A program made the translations under genes and the position numbers. 37,390 nt of DNA, taken from the NCBI GenBank assembly GCA_021740625.1, contig JAIOZK010000034.1, forward strand, positions 1-37,390, read 5' to 3'. Shown in pieces: positions 25,524 through 34,759 of the stretch. The stretch's first letter is position 1; the number at the start of each line of letters is the position of its first letter. Below the pieces are notes generated by a model. The model was not told the origin of the DNA and made no database searches. It saw only the letters and a program-made list of their open reading frames with translations. The stretch comes from Bacteroidales bacterium. Lineage in GTDB: Bacteria; Bacteroidota; Bacteroidia; Bacteroidales; JAIOZK01.

Positions 25524-28316
25524 ATGCTCAGAAAAAGAAATTTCCAAAAGCCTGGTTTGTGGCTTAACTATTTTGTCCTGCTTATTTTTATGACGGTTTT
25601 TGCCAATCCCGCTTTTGCGCAAAAATATACCCTAACAGGGATCGTCACCGACAAGACCATGGGTGAGCCCCTGATTGGTGCCAATGTATTGTATGCTGAG
25701 GGAAAAGGTACGGTGACCGATATCGACGGAAAATTCAGCCTTGAACTGGAAAAAGACACATATGAAATCCGGGTTTCTTTTATCGGCTTTGAAAATGCAG
25801 TCAGGCAGGTAGAATTAAACCGGGATATGTTTATCAGTTTTGAACTAAAAACCATTATGCTGAACGAGGTGGAGGTGGTTGGCGACCTAGCCAGAACACG
25901 GGAAACCCCGGTGGCTTTCTCGAATGTAACTCCCATTCAGATGGAGGAACAACTGGCAGCCCAGGACATCCCCATGATCCTGAATGCAACACCAGGAGTT
26001 TATGCCACGCAGCAGGGTGGAGGTGACGGAGATGCAAGGATCAACATTCGCGGGTTCAACCAGCGAAATGTTGCCGTAATGCTGGATGGTATCCCGGTGA
26101 ATGATATGGAAAACGGCTGGGTTTACTGGTCGAACTGGTTCGGACTGGATGTGGTGATGCGGAATACACAGGTGCAAAGAGGACTGGGTGCTTCCAAACT
26201 GGCCATCCCTTCTGTGGGAGGAACCATCAATATCACCACCAAAGGAATAGATGATAAAAAAGGGCTGGTTTTAAAACAGGAGGTCGGAACTGCCGGTTAC
26301 TTGAGGACTTCTGTCGGCCTTACCACAGGCCGCATGGACAACGGCTTTGGTGTGACCTTTGCCGGTTCTTACAAGCAGGGCAACGGATGGGTGGATCAAA
26401 CCCAAACAAAAGGATACTTTTATTTTCTGCGCGTGGACAAGGAACTTGGAGATCATATTCTCAGTTTCACGGCGATGGGAGCACCGCAGGAGCATGGACA
26501 GAGGAGCTACATGAAACATATTTCCTCATTTGATTCGGCTTATGCAGTGGAATCCGGAATGGATCCTGCATTCATTGGTGAACTTGATTCGACAGGAATC
26601 CCAACAAACATGGGTTTGCGCTATAATCCGAACTGGGGATACCTGAAGCGAATCAAAATAACCGAAACCGACACCATAATCCCAAACAGGGAAGAAGTGA
26701 GTACTGCATACAATTATTACCACAAACCCATGTTCTCCCTGCGCGATTTCTGGAATGTGAATGATCGCCTGTATATTTCGAATATTGCTTATTTGTCGAT
26801 CGGTACCGGTGGTGGAAGATCATTTTCCACTACCCCTGAATATGACCAGGAAACCATGCAACAAAACCTGCAGAAAGAATACAATGCCAACCTGAATTAC
26901 CCTTTCGGCTTCAACAAGGACCGCTTGTCATCCGATATCATGCGCAATGCGGTCAACAATCATTTCTGGTTTGGACTTCTCTCAACCTTTGACTACGAAT
27001 TGAGCGAGACTTTTAGTTTGTCTGGAGGTATTGATCTGCGAAGCTATAAAGGCGAACATTACCGGGAGGTTCATGACCTTTTTGGCGGCAGGTTTTATTT
27101 CGATGACGGAAACCAGAATGAATGGGACAGTACAAAAAAGTACGTTGGCGATAAGATCGGGTATTATAATGACGGACTGGTAAGATGGGGCGGATTGTTC
27201 GGTCAACTCAAATATCAGAAGGAGAAACTTACTGCTTTTATCAACCTAACAGGATCCTATACCGGCTATAAAAGGATAGATTATTTTATACCCAGACTGC
27301 TGGATGTTGAAGATACTACCCTGCAGATTGCCTATGATCAAAAAGTTGAATACAAAGGCCAAACATACGATCATAACAGCCCGGGACTGCGGGTCAACGA
27401 AACCGACTGGAAGTGGATACCCGGTTTTACCGTGAAAGGTGGCGTAAACTACAACCTCAATGATTATATGAATGTTTTCATGAATATGGGGTATATGTCG
27501 AAAGCACAGCGGTTTAACAATGTTTTTGATTATAACAATAATTTGTTTGGAGATATTGAAAATGAAAAAGTACAGGCGCTTGAACTGGGTTATAGTTTAT
27601 ACGGGAACAATGCTGCCGTGAATATTAACACTTATATGACTGTTTGGAAGAATAAGCCATCAGATAGAGGATTAACTTTTGTTGAAGATGATGAATTAAG
27701 GAGAGTGAATATCAATGATATGAATGCACTTCACAAAGGAATTGAATTTGAGTTTGCATATAGAATCCTTGACAATCTGATGCTTGAAAGCTTATTGTCT
27801 ATTGGGGATTGGAAATGGACATCAGCTGATACGGCAAGGATCTATGATGATAATGGACAGTTAGTAAGCAAAAAGCCATTTAATGCAAAAGGATTGTACG
27901 TTGGTGATGCGGCACAGGTCCAAAAGCGAGAAAGTCTTCGATGGGAAATTATACAAGGTTTGTATTCAACAGTTGTGTTTACATATTTTGGCTATCATTA
28001 TGCAGATTTTAATCCTCTGGATTTTGATCCGGAGGAAAACCCAAATTCCTTTGATAAAGAAGGAAATCCTAGACAATCATGGAAAATTCCCGATTATTGT
28101 ACACTGGATATTCATGCCGGCTATTCATGGAGAATTCATGATGCCAAAATTAGTATCAGAGCCAGCATATTAAACCTGCTGAACGAAAAATATATCACGG
28201 ATGCTGAAAACAATGATGAATATCTATACCATCGAAGTACTTTTGATGCAAACTCTGCCGGTGTCTTTTTCGGCCTCGGCAGAAGATTTAATCTTTCAAT
28301 GAAAATTACTTTATAG
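25524..28316 (+). CDS. TonB-dependent outer-membrane receptor
   Basis: This 930-residue outer-membrane transporter has a signal peptide (to about 33, NPAFAQ), a carboxypeptidase-regulatory-like domain (about 36-110: LTGIVTDKTMGEPLIGANVLY, then VSFIGFE), a plug domain (about 120-235: NATPGVYATQQ, INIRGFNQRNVAVMLDGIPVNDMENG) and a 22-strand barrel ending in LSMKITL with a terminal hydrophobic residue. No SusD-like lipoprotein gene is adjacent, so it is not a classic Sus pair. The secreted endonuclease gene begins 3 bases after the stop, implying cotranscription and perhaps a DNA-derived substrate. From about 27430 the G+C falls from roughly 50% to 33% until the stop (see findings). The substrate is unproven. 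Confidence 0.93.
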   Translation: MLRKRNFQKPGLWLNYFVLLIFMTVFANPAFAQKYTLTGIVTDKTMGEPLIGANVLYAEGKGTVTDIDGKFSLELEKDTYEIRVSFIGFENAVRQVELNRDMFISFELKTIMLNEVEVVGDLARTRETPVAFSNVTPIQMEEQLAAQDIPMILNATPGVYATQQGGGDGDARINIRGFNQRNVAVMLDGIPVNDMENGWVYWSNWFGLDVVMRNTQVQRGLGASKLAIPSVGGTINITTKGIDDKKGLVLKQEVGTAGYLRTSVGLTTGRMDNGFGVTFAGSYKQGNGWVDQTQTKGYFYFLRVDKELGDHILSFTAMGAPQEHGQRSYMKHISSFDSAYAVESGMDPAFIGELDSTGIPTNMGLRYNPNWGYLKRIKITETDTIIPNREEVSTAYNYYHKPMFSLRDFWNVNDRLYISNIAYLSIGTGGGRSFSTTPEYDQETMQQNLQKEYNANLNYPFGFNKDRLSSDIMRNAVNNHFWFGLLSTFDYELSETFSLSGGIDLRSYKGEHYREVHDLFGGRFYFDDGNQNEWDSTKKYVGDKIGYYNDGLVRWGGLFGQLKYQKEKLTAFINLTGSYTGYKRIDYFIPRLLDVEDTTLQIAYDQKVEYKGQTYDHNSPGLRVNETDWKWIPGFTVKGGVNYNLNDYMNVFMNMGYMSKAQRFNNVFDYNNNLFGDIENEKVQALELGYSLYGNNAAVNINTYMTVWKNKPSDRGLTFVEDDELRRVNINDMNALHKGIEFEFAYRILDNLMLESLLSIGDWKWTSADTARIYDDNGQLVSKKPFNAKGLYVGDAAQVQKRESLRWEIIQGLYSTVVFTYFGYHYADFNPLDFDPEENPNSFDKEGNPRQSWKIPDYCTLDIHAGYSWRIHDAKISIRASILNLLNEKYITDAENNDEYLYHRSTFDANSAGVFFGLGRRFNLSMKITL

Positions 28317-28319
28317 CAT

Positions 28320-30494
28320 ATGAAAAAAATTACAATTACTATTTTAGCTTTTATCCTGAGTGTGTTGCTGTATGCACAGGAAACAGGATACTACAACGGA
28401 ACAGCAGGAAAAGAAGGCGATGCACTGAAATCGGCCCTCAATGATATTATCAGCGGGCATACACCGTATTCTTATTTCTTTGCAAAACAAATTTTCAAGC
28501 AATCGGATGCCGATCCCGACAATCCCAACAATGTGATCCTGGTTTATACGGGGCGTTCGCAGGATAACGAAGATTATGGAAACGGAGGTGACCAGATCAA
28601 CCGTGAGCATGTCTGGGCCAAATCACATGGAAGTTTCACCGATGTGCCTCCCATGTACGGTGACGTTCACAACCTAAAGCCCTGCGACGCATCGGTCAAC
28701 CAGGATAAAAGCAACTTCGATTTTGCCGAAGGTGGAACACAGCACCCTGAAGCCACAGGTTGTTATTATACGGATGAAACCTGGGAACCCAGGGATGAAG
28801 TGAAAGGCGATATTGCCAGGATCATCTTCTACATGGCAACACGATACGAAGGCGAAAACGGCGAACTTGACCTGGAAGTGGTGGATGAGATCAATACTTT
28901 TCCCAACCCGACCCATGGCAAGTTGTCTGACCTGCTGACCTGGAACCTGCAGGATCCGCCGGATGATTTTGAAAGAAACCGGAACAATGTGATTTATTCC
29001 TATCAGCAAAACAGGAATCCTTTTGTGGATAATCCTGATTTTGCCGAATTGATCTGGGGAGGAGCACAGCCCAATCCCATTGCGATGGAGGACTTTGAGG
29101 TAAATCCTGCTACACTCCATGCAGGTGAGCCTGTTGAGATATCGGTCAGTATTACTTCAAGCCAGGCATCCATTGAGGAGGCGGCCATTTATTGGGGAAA
29201 TGATTACGACAACCTGGAAAATGAAATCTTTATGCAGTCCAATGGAGATGAGTTTACGGTTGAGATTCCTGCTCAGCCTGAAGATACATATGTTTACTAC
29301 AACATAGAAGCTACTGATGGGAACAACCAGAAAACTTCAGTAACCTATCGGTATTATGTTCCGAAAAGCTTCAATGGTACGATTACCAGGATTTACGACA
29401 TTCAGGGTCAACAGGATGTTTCTCCTTACGAGGGAGAAGTGGTAAGTACTACCGGTATTGTAACCGGAAACTTCGGCACAAATTACTTTATCCAGGATGG
29501 AGCGGGTGAATGGAACGGATTGTTCATTTATGATGCGGGCAGAAATCCATCCATAGGCGACAGCATTGTGATCACTGGTGAGATCGATGAGTATTTTGAT
29601 AAAACAGAGATGAAGGAAATCCAGGATTATTACTTTATTTCCGGGAATCACCAATTGCCCACACCTGTCACAATCACAACAGGCGATGCAGGTGAGGCAC
29701 TTGAATCCACTCTGGTCAGGGTGGAAGATGCTACCTGCACGGATGCAAACTACCAGGCCAATTATTTTATGTGGGCCGTGAACGACGGCAGCGGGGAACT
29801 GCTGATCCACAATACTTCCGTTTTCGAATATGAACCTGTGGAAGGGGAATCCTATAATATTACCGGGCCTTTGAACTACGACTTTGACGAGTGGAAAATA
29901 GAGCTGCGATTCGAAAGCGATGTCACCAGCGGTGATGACAACACACCACCGGAGGTGATAGAAGTCGAGCCCATTCTCAGTACCAATATCAAGGTTCTCT
30001 TCAGCGAAGATGTTGAAACTTCCACAGCCGAAGATGTATCCAATTATTCCATCAGCAATGATGTGGTGATTGAATCGGCTTCCCAACATGCTTTTATCAA
30101 ATCACAGGTAAATCTCACGGTATCAGAAATGCAAAACGGTGACTTTGAGATCTCGGTAGAAAATGTGGAAGATATGGCGGGCAATATCATGGAACCCCAA
30201 AACATTCAGTTTACCTGGGCCAGTATTCATGAAATGATTGGCCCCGAAGGAGTTAATGTTTTTCCAAATCCAACCTGTGAACACCTGAATATTTCTTTTT
30301 ATGCAAGAAAAGGTGGTCGGGTGAAACTTGAATTGCTGAATACAAATGCTCTGGTGGTAATCAGCAAACTGGCTGATATCAGTCAGGGGGGAAATCAGAT
30401 CGTTTTTGATTTGAATGGCCTGCCATCCGGTTTGTATTATCTGAAGGTGTCTGGAAGAGATGCTTCGCTGAAAATGAAAGTGGTGAAACAATAA
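28320..30494 (+). CDS. Secreted endonuclease I-family nuclease with T9SS sorting domain
   Basis: This 724-residue protein has a signal peptide (MKKITITILAFILSVLLYAQ). The endonuclease I (EndA/NucM, beta-beta-alpha metal) domain spans about 22-250: REHVWAKSHG (95-104) with the catalytic His, DVHNLKP (115-121), SNFDF, GDIARIIFYMATRY (163-176) and a final RNNVIYSYQQNRNPFVDNP. Next come a beta domain (about 255-350), an OB-fold-like domain (about 358-500: GIVTGNFGTNYFIQDGAGEWNGLFIYD) of the type found in extracellular nucleases, a Big/Ig-like domain (about 505-625, TPPEVIEVEP) and a T9SS sorting domain (about 640-724: VNVFPNPTCEHLNISF). It should cut DNA or RNA outside the cell or at its surface. 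It starts 3 bases after the TonB receptor stop. Confidence 0.93.
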   Translation: MKKITITILAFILSVLLYAQETGYYNGTAGKEGDALKSALNDIISGHTPYSYFFAKQIFKQSDADPDNPNNVILVYTGRSQDNEDYGNGGDQINREHVWAKSHGSFTDVPPMYGDVHNLKPCDASVNQDKSNFDFAEGGTQHPEATGCYYTDETWEPRDEVKGDIARIIFYMATRYEGENGELDLEVVDEINTFPNPTHGKLSDLLTWNLQDPPDDFERNRNNVIYSYQQNRNPFVDNPDFAELIWGGAQPNPIAMEDFEVNPATLHAGEPVEISVSITSSQASIEEAAIYWGNDYDNLENEIFMQSNGDEFTVEIPAQPEDTYVYYNIEATDGNNQKTSVTYRYYVPKSFNGTITRIYDIQGQQDVSPYEGEVVSTTGIVTGNFGTNYFIQDGAGEWNGLFIYDAGRNPSIGDSIVITGEIDEYFDKTEMKEIQDYYFISGNHQLPTPVTITTGDAGEALESTLVRVEDATCTDANYQANYFMWAVNDGSGELLIHNTSVFEYEPVEGESYNITGPLNYDFDEWKIELRFESDVTSGDDNTPPEVIEVEPILSTNIKVLFSEDVETSTAEDVSNYSISNDVVIESASQHAFIKSQVNLTVSEMQNGDFEISVENVEDMAGNIMEPQNIQFTWASIHEMIGPEGVNVFPNPTCEHLNISFYARKGGRVKLELLNTNALVVISKLADISQGGNQIVFDLNGLPSGLYYLKVSGRDASLKMKVVKQ

Positions 30495-30579
30495 GCCATT
30501 TTCAACTGTTGTTATTTTTTCTTAAAATGTCATTAAATTGATGCGAAAGCCTTATTTTAGCCAAAGTAAAATTTGAATT

Positions 30580-31320
30580 GTGTCAGACAGTCTTGTAATC
30601 ATACCAACTTACAACGAAAAAGAAAACATTGAGAGCATCATACGCAAAGTGTTTTCACTGGAGAAGGATTTCAACCTACTCATCATTGAAGATAACTCAC
30701 CGGATGGAACCGCAGATATCGTAAAAACGCTCATGAAAGAATTTCCCGACAGGCTTTTCATTGAAGAGAGAAGGGGAAAGCTGGGACTTGGAACAGCCTA
30801 TATACACGGATTTAAATGGGCGCTTGAAAGAGAGTACGAATATATTTTTGAAATGGATGCGGACTTCAGCCACAACCCGGAAGATCTCGTAAGATTATAT
30901 AAAGCATGTGCGGAGGATGGTGCTGACCTGGCTGTTGGTTCCCGCTATATCACCGGTGTAAACGTGGTTAACTGGCCCATGGGGCGTGTGCTGATGTCTT
31001 ATTATGCATCATCTTATGTGCGTTTTGTTACGCGCATGAAAGTCAGGGATACCACGGCAGGTTTCAAATGTTACACACGAAAGGTACTTCAAACGATTGA
31101 TCTCGACCGGATCAAATTTACCGGTTATGCTTTCCAGATCGAAATGAAATTTACAGCCTGGAAACTTGGGTTTAAAATCGTCGAAGTCCCAATCATCTTT
31201 ACCGACCGTACCCGCGGAGAATCGAAAATGAATAAAACCATTTTCAAGGAAGCCATCTTCGGTGTCATAGACCTCAGAATGCGCGCACTCACCAATAAAA
31301 TTAAACCCAGACAGTCATAG
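30580..31320 (+). CDS. Polyprenol-phosphate mannosyltransferase-like GT2 glycosyltransferase
   Basis: This 246-residue member of glycosyltransferase family 2 is of the dolichol/polyprenol monophosphomannose synthase (Dpm1/Ppm1) type. Such enzymes transfer mannose or another hexose from a nucleotide sugar to polyprenyl phosphate on the cytosolic face of the membrane. Motifs are VIIPTYNEKENI (6-17), IIEDNSPDGTAD, the DXD-like EMDADFSHNPED (about 88-99), AVGSRYITG and the acceptor-site RGESKM. There are no C-terminal membrane helices, so it is the short soluble form. The start codon is a GTG at 30580, followed directly by a well-conserved family N-terminus. The gene is 85 bases from its upstream neighbour and looks independent. 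Confidence 0.93.
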   Translation: MSDSLVIIPTYNEKENIESIIRKVFSLEKDFNLLIIEDNSPDGTADIVKTLMKEFPDRLFIEERRGKLGLGTAYIHGFKWALEREYEYIFEMDADFSHNPEDLVRLYKACAEDGADLAVGSRYITGVNVVNWPMGRVLMSYYASSYVRFVTRMKVRDTTAGFKCYTRKVLQTIDLDRIKFTGYAFQIEMKFTAWKLGFKIVEVPIIFTDRTRGESKMNKTIFKEAIFGVIDLRMRALTNKIKPRQS

Positions 31321-31384
31321 TTCAGAATTTATTTATTAATTTAGATCGGGTTGAAACCAATTTTCTCTGAACTTTATGGTGTGC

Positions 31385-31450
31385 TCTGTGTTTTCTGTGT
31401 TAATTTTTAAACACAGCGTATCAAAGAGTTAAAAACACAAAGACCATTGA
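31385..31450. repeat. Short repeat/hairpin upstream of pyrC
   Basis: CTGTGTT occurs at 31385-31391 and 31395-31401; the second copy pairs with AACACAG (31410-31416) in a 7-pair stem. Together with AACACAAAGACC near 31434 it resembles low-complexity intergenic repeats that I recall from Bacteroidota. It has no T-run and is not a convincing terminator. Confidence 0.4.
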
Positions 31451-31501
31451 GCTTCAGGAGAAATTAAAATTGTCTTTTTTAAAATAAAAATCAACTGCGA
31501 T

Positions 31502-32857
31502 ATGAAAGCCAACTACAGAATCATAAATGCTTTGATCATCAATGAAGGAAAGCGGGTTAAAGGAGAAGTGCTTTTGAAGGATGGCCGCTTTGAGCGGATC
31601 ATTGATTACGCAAATGTATCTTTTGATGGTAATGAATCTGATTATGTTACGATAAATGCTGAAGAAAAGATCCTGATACCCGGCGTGATCGACGATCAGG
31701 TTCATTTCAGGGACCCGGGACTTACCCACAAGGGTGATCTTTATACCGAAAGCAAAGCAGCCGTTGCCGGGGGCATCACCAGTTATATGGAAATGCCCAA
31801 TACCATGCCACAGGCATTAACCCAGGAAATCCTGGAAAAGAAATATCAAAAGGCTTCTGAAGTTTCGCTGGCGAACTATTCCTTTTATATGGGTGCTTCC
31901 AACGACAACATAGATGAAATTGTAAAAACCGATCCGAATAATGTATGCGGTATCAAGGTTTTTATGGGAGCCAGTACGGGCAATATGCTTGTCGATAATC
32001 CTGTTGCCTTGCGGCAGATCTTTGCAAAATCCAATTTGCTGGTGGCTGTGCATTGCGAGGATGAAAGTACGATCAGGGAAAACTCGGCTCAATTCAAGGA
32101 AAAATACGGGGAAGATATTCCGGTTCGATATCATCCCGAAATCCGTTCAAGGGAAGCCTGCCTGAAATCCTCCGGCCTGGCAGTGGACCTTGCGAAGAAA
32201 TACAATACCAGGTTACACATTTTGCATATTTCTACTGAAGATGAACTGGCTTTGTTCGACAACCAGAAATCACTCGAACAAAAACGGATCACTTCTGAAG
32301 TATGTATACACCATCTATGGTTCAGCGATCAGGATTATAAAGCCAGGGGAACAAAAATCAAGTGGAATCCGGCCATCAAGACTGAACGGGACAGGGATGC
32401 TCTTTTCCAGGGGATGCTGGATAACAAGCTGGATGTTATTGCCACAGATCATGCCCCCCATACGATAGAGGAAAAGCAAAACACTTATTTTAAGGCTCCT
32501 TCCGGTGGACCGCTGGTACAGCATTCACTCACAACCATGCTTGAGTTTTACCACCAGGGTAAGATATCTCTGGAAAAGATCGTTGAAAAAATGTGTCATG
32601 CCCCGGCTGTATGTTTCCAACTGGAGGAGAGGGGATTCATCAGGGAAGGCTATTGGGCCGATTTCGTCTTGCTTGACCTGGATTCTGAGTGGCAGGTTGA
32701 AAAAGATAATATCCTGTACAAATGCGGCTGGTCCCCGTTCGAAGGTATTGCATTTCATTCGAAGGTTTCTCATACCTTTGTAAACGGAAATCCCGTTTAC
32801 AATAACGGGGAGTTTCATGAGGAAAATAAAGGAAAAAGATTGACTTTTAAAAGATGA
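31502..32857 (+). CDS. pyrC: Dihydroorotase
   Basis: This 451-residue zinc amidohydrolase of pyrimidine synthesis closes N-carbamoyl-L-aspartate to dihydroorotate. Visible are the metal-site region IPGVIDDQVHFRDPGLTHKG (59-78), the probable carboxylated lysine in GIKVFMGAS (Lys152), His184 (VHCED), the HILHIS segment (239-243) and the catalytic Asp316 in ATDHAPH. The length and the DDxVHFRDPG form are those of the long Bacteroidota type. The usual HxH metal pair reads QxH (Gln66, His68). The next gene overlaps its stop by 4 bases (ATGA), which implies translational coupling. Confidence 0.94.
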   Translation: MKANYRIINALIINEGKRVKGEVLLKDGRFERIIDYANVSFDGNESDYVTINAEEKILIPGVIDDQVHFRDPGLTHKGDLYTESKAAVAGGITSYMEMPNTMPQALTQEILEKKYQKASEVSLANYSFYMGASNDNIDEIVKTDPNNVCGIKVFMGASTGNMLVDNPVALRQIFAKSNLLVAVHCEDESTIRENSAQFKEKYGEDIPVRYHPEIRSREACLKSSGLAVDLAKKYNTRLHILHISTEDELALFDNQKSLEQKRITSEVCIHHLWFSDQDYKARGTKIKWNPAIKTERDRDALFQGMLDNKLDVIATDHAPHTIEEKQNTYFKAPSGGPLVQHSLTTMLEFYHQGKISLEKIVEKMCHAPAVCFQLEERGFIREGYWADFVLLDLDSEWQVEKDNILYKCGWSPFEGIAFHSKVSHTFVNGNPVYNNGEFHEENKGKRLTFKR

Positions 32858-33294
32858 TGATCATGATCAAAAAAACCCTGATGATCTTTTTTTCAGTGAT
32901 GATGTTGATGGCCTGCACAGGCAAGGTCGAACAGGAAATTGAGGAGACTTTCGAAAACGGCAATCCTAAATTGGTCCGTTTTTACAAACAAATTGGAGAG
33001 GACAGGGAAATGATCCGGGAGATCTCATACTATCCCAACAAGCTGATCCGTTACGAAGGAGAATTCAAAGATGGCAAGCGCCACGGGAAATGGGTTTATT
33101 ATTATGAGAATGGGAATAAGTGGAGCGAAGGATATTTCTTTGAAGGAGAAAGAGATGGAGAAACAACAACCTGGTTTGAAAACGGGCAAATGCGTATACA
33201 CGGGGAATATACTATGGGCGTACGAACCGGCAAATGGCAATTCTGGGATGAAGAAGGAGCGCTAAAAAAAGAAATTGATTATGATAAGGAGTAG
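32854..33294 (+). CDS. MORN-repeat lipoprotein (YwqK-like)
   Basis: This 146-residue protein has a lipoprotein signal peptide (charged start, then MIFFSVMMLMA and lipobox Cys21). The mature part consists of MORN-like repeats of the YwqK antitoxin-like family: YEGEFKDGKRHGKWVYYYENG, then SEGYFFEGERDGETTTWFENG, then HGEYTMGVRTGKWQFWDEEG. These are beta hairpins about 22 residues apart. Despite the family name no toxin gene is nearby, so a toxin-antitoxin role is not supported. The ATG overlaps the pyrC stop. Several Met codons lie at the start (MMIM), so the first used is uncertain by 3 or 9 bases. It converges on the EEP lipoprotein gene 35 bases away. Confidence 0.85.
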   Translation: MMIMIKKTLMIFFSVMMLMACTGKVEQEIEETFENGNPKLVRFYKQIGEDREMIREISYYPNKLIRYEGEFKDGKRHGKWVYYYENGNKWSEGYFFEGERDGETTTWFENGQMRIHGEYTMGVRTGKWQFWDEEGALKKEIDYDKE

Positions 33295-33329
33295 TTTCTG
33301 CACCTGAGATATATCCTGTAAAACAATTC

Positions 33330-34367
33330 TCAAGGGCTCAAATAAACAAAAACCGGCAGGTGGTCGCTGTACCCACCATAGTAAGTATTCCTGCCTTTTG
33401 TCCTGCTTGGTCGTTTCACACCGTTTTTATCTTCGAACAATATCCAATCCGGTTTATGAATGAATTGTTTGTAAGGTGTTATTCGCAAACCTTTTTTTTG
33501 TCTGAGCAAATTGCCCGAAACAATAAACTGATCAAACATATCCCAGCTCTTCCAATAAAGGGTTCCTTTACCCTGATCATAAAGATCCCATGACAGGTTG
33601 TACAATGCCTCTTTATTAATGTTTCTCTCAACCAGCTTTGCATCAAGGGTTTCGGCCAGGCTGATGTTGTCGGGATTATCGTTAAAATCACCCATCATTA
33701 GAATGTTGGGATTGTCAAGGACTGTATTCAAAGAGTCCACATATCCGGCGAGGACGCCTGCAGTGTGTACCCTGAACTCTTCCGTTTCTTGCTGGCCTCC
33801 CCAGCGCGAGGTCCAGTGGTTCACAAAAACATGCAGGGTGTCGCTGCTGATAATTCCTTTTACGTAGAGTACATCCCTGGTTTTTTCCGTTGTGTCGAAT
33901 GGAAAGGACAATGGGATAAATTCGGCATCCACAGGCTTAAAAAACCTGGGGTTGAAAAGCAGGGCGACATCGATACCTCTTTCATCGGGGCTGTTTTTAT
34001 GGATCAGGCTGTATCCGGGTTTGTTCAGCGGTTCTTCATGGATCAGATCAAAAACAACGTATTTGTTTTCCACCTCGCACAATCCGATAATTTCGGGTAG
34101 TTTGTTATCATCAATGGTGGAAATGGCTCTTGCGATGTTCTTCAGCTTTTGCTTGTATCTTTCGCGTGTCCATGATACTTTGGCCCCCGGAGTATATTCC
34201 TCATCCCGGATCGTGGGGTCATCAATGGTATCGAAAAGATTTTCCACATTGTAAAAGGCAATGATGTGATTGCCCTTTTCCTGATCTTCATAATTTACAT
34301 CCGTTTTACATGCATGTAGCATGATTGATGCGATGACCAGTAATCCCAGCGTTTTTAAATGTTTCAT
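33330..34367 (-). CDS. Endonuclease/exonuclease/phosphatase-fold lipoprotein
   Basis: This 345-residue protein has a lipoprotein signal peptide (MKHLKTLGLLVIASIMLHA, lipobox Cys20) and a complete endonuclease/exonuclease/phosphatase (EEP) fold. The metal and catalytic positions are visible: FYNVENLFD (38-46), LCEVEN (96-101), VNHWTSR (182-188), GDFNDNP (226-232) and YSDHLPV (333-339). Bacteroidota members of this group are annotated as secreted nucleases or phosphodiesterases; the substrate could be nucleic acid or a small phosphoester. The lipid anchor places it in the periplasm or on the outer membrane. It lies 7 bases after the S4-domain gene and is probably the last gene of the era-der unit. 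It could complement the secreted endonuclease at 28320-30494. Confidence 0.9.
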   Translation of the reverse strand: MKHLKTLGLLVIASIMLHACKTDVNYEDQEKGNHIIAFYNVENLFDTIDDPTIRDEEYTPGAKVSWTRERYKQKLKNIARAISTIDDNKLPEIIGLCEVENKYVVFDLIHEEPLNKPGYSLIHKNSPDERGIDVALLFNPRFFKPVDAEFIPLSFPFDTTEKTRDVLYVKGIISSDTLHVFVNHWTSRWGGQQETEEFRVHTAGVLAGYVDSLNTVLDNPNILMMGDFNDNPDNISLAETLDAKLVERNINKEALYNLSWDLYDQGKGTLYWKSWDMFDQFIVSGNLLRQKKGLRITPYKQFIHKPDWILFEDKNGVKRPSRTKGRNTYYGGYSDHLPVFVYLSP

Positions 34368-34374
34368 GATCCTG

Positions 34375-34755
34375 TTAAAACTTTTTCCTTTTTAAATAAT
34401 CTATCATTCTTCTTTCCTTCTTGGTGGGCCTTCCCGCTCCCCTTTCCCTGTATTCGTAATTTGTTTCCCGCATCTTTTTTGGTTTGTCGTATTCTTCCTG
34501 GGGAGTAAGATCATTCATGTATTTATCGACCAGTTTGGCAGAAACCCTTTTGTCAAGCAGTTCCTTTACTTCCACGGTCTTTTCAAATATCTTCAGGTCG
34601 GTCTTGATGATATCACCGATCCTGACCTCCCGCGAGGGTTTTACCTCCTGTTCGTCGATCTTTACCTTACCTTTCCGGCAAGCATCCGTCGCCTGACTGC
34701 GGGTTTTAAAGATCCGCACACTCCACAACCATTTGTCAACGCGAAACCCTTCCAT
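34375..34755 (-). CDS. S4-domain RNA-binding protein, Hsp15-like
   Basis: This 126-residue protein starts with an S4 RNA-binding domain (MEGFRVDKWLWSVRIFKTRSQA, then CRKGKVKIDEQEVKPSREVRIGD) and has a very basic C-terminal tail (RGAGRPTKKERRMIDYLKRKKF). This is the layout of Hsp15 (HslR), which binds stalled 50S subunits carrying nascent chains. I chose the ATG complementary to 34753-34755 because the frame extension to 34830 adds 25 unconserved residues and would run into der. It begins 4 bases after the der stop. Its company with der and era fits a ribosome assembly or quality-control role. Confidence 0.9.
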   Translation of the reverse strand: MEGFRVDKWLWSVRIFKTRSQATDACRKGKVKIDEQEVKPSREVRIGDIIKTDLKIFEKTVEVKELLDKRVSAKLVDKYMNDLTPQEEYDKPKKMRETNYEYRERGAGRPTKKERRMIDYLKRKKF

Positions 34756-34759
34756 AGCT

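Noticed and set aside
25524-28316. SusC/SusD polysaccharide-utilisation locus
   Set aside because: No SusD-like lipoprotein or glycoside hydrolase is adjacent; the partner is a nuclease.
32854-33294. Toxin-antitoxin module
   Set aside because: MORN/YwqK proteins are often labelled antitoxins, but there is no partner toxin gene and this one is a lipoprotein coupled to pyrC.
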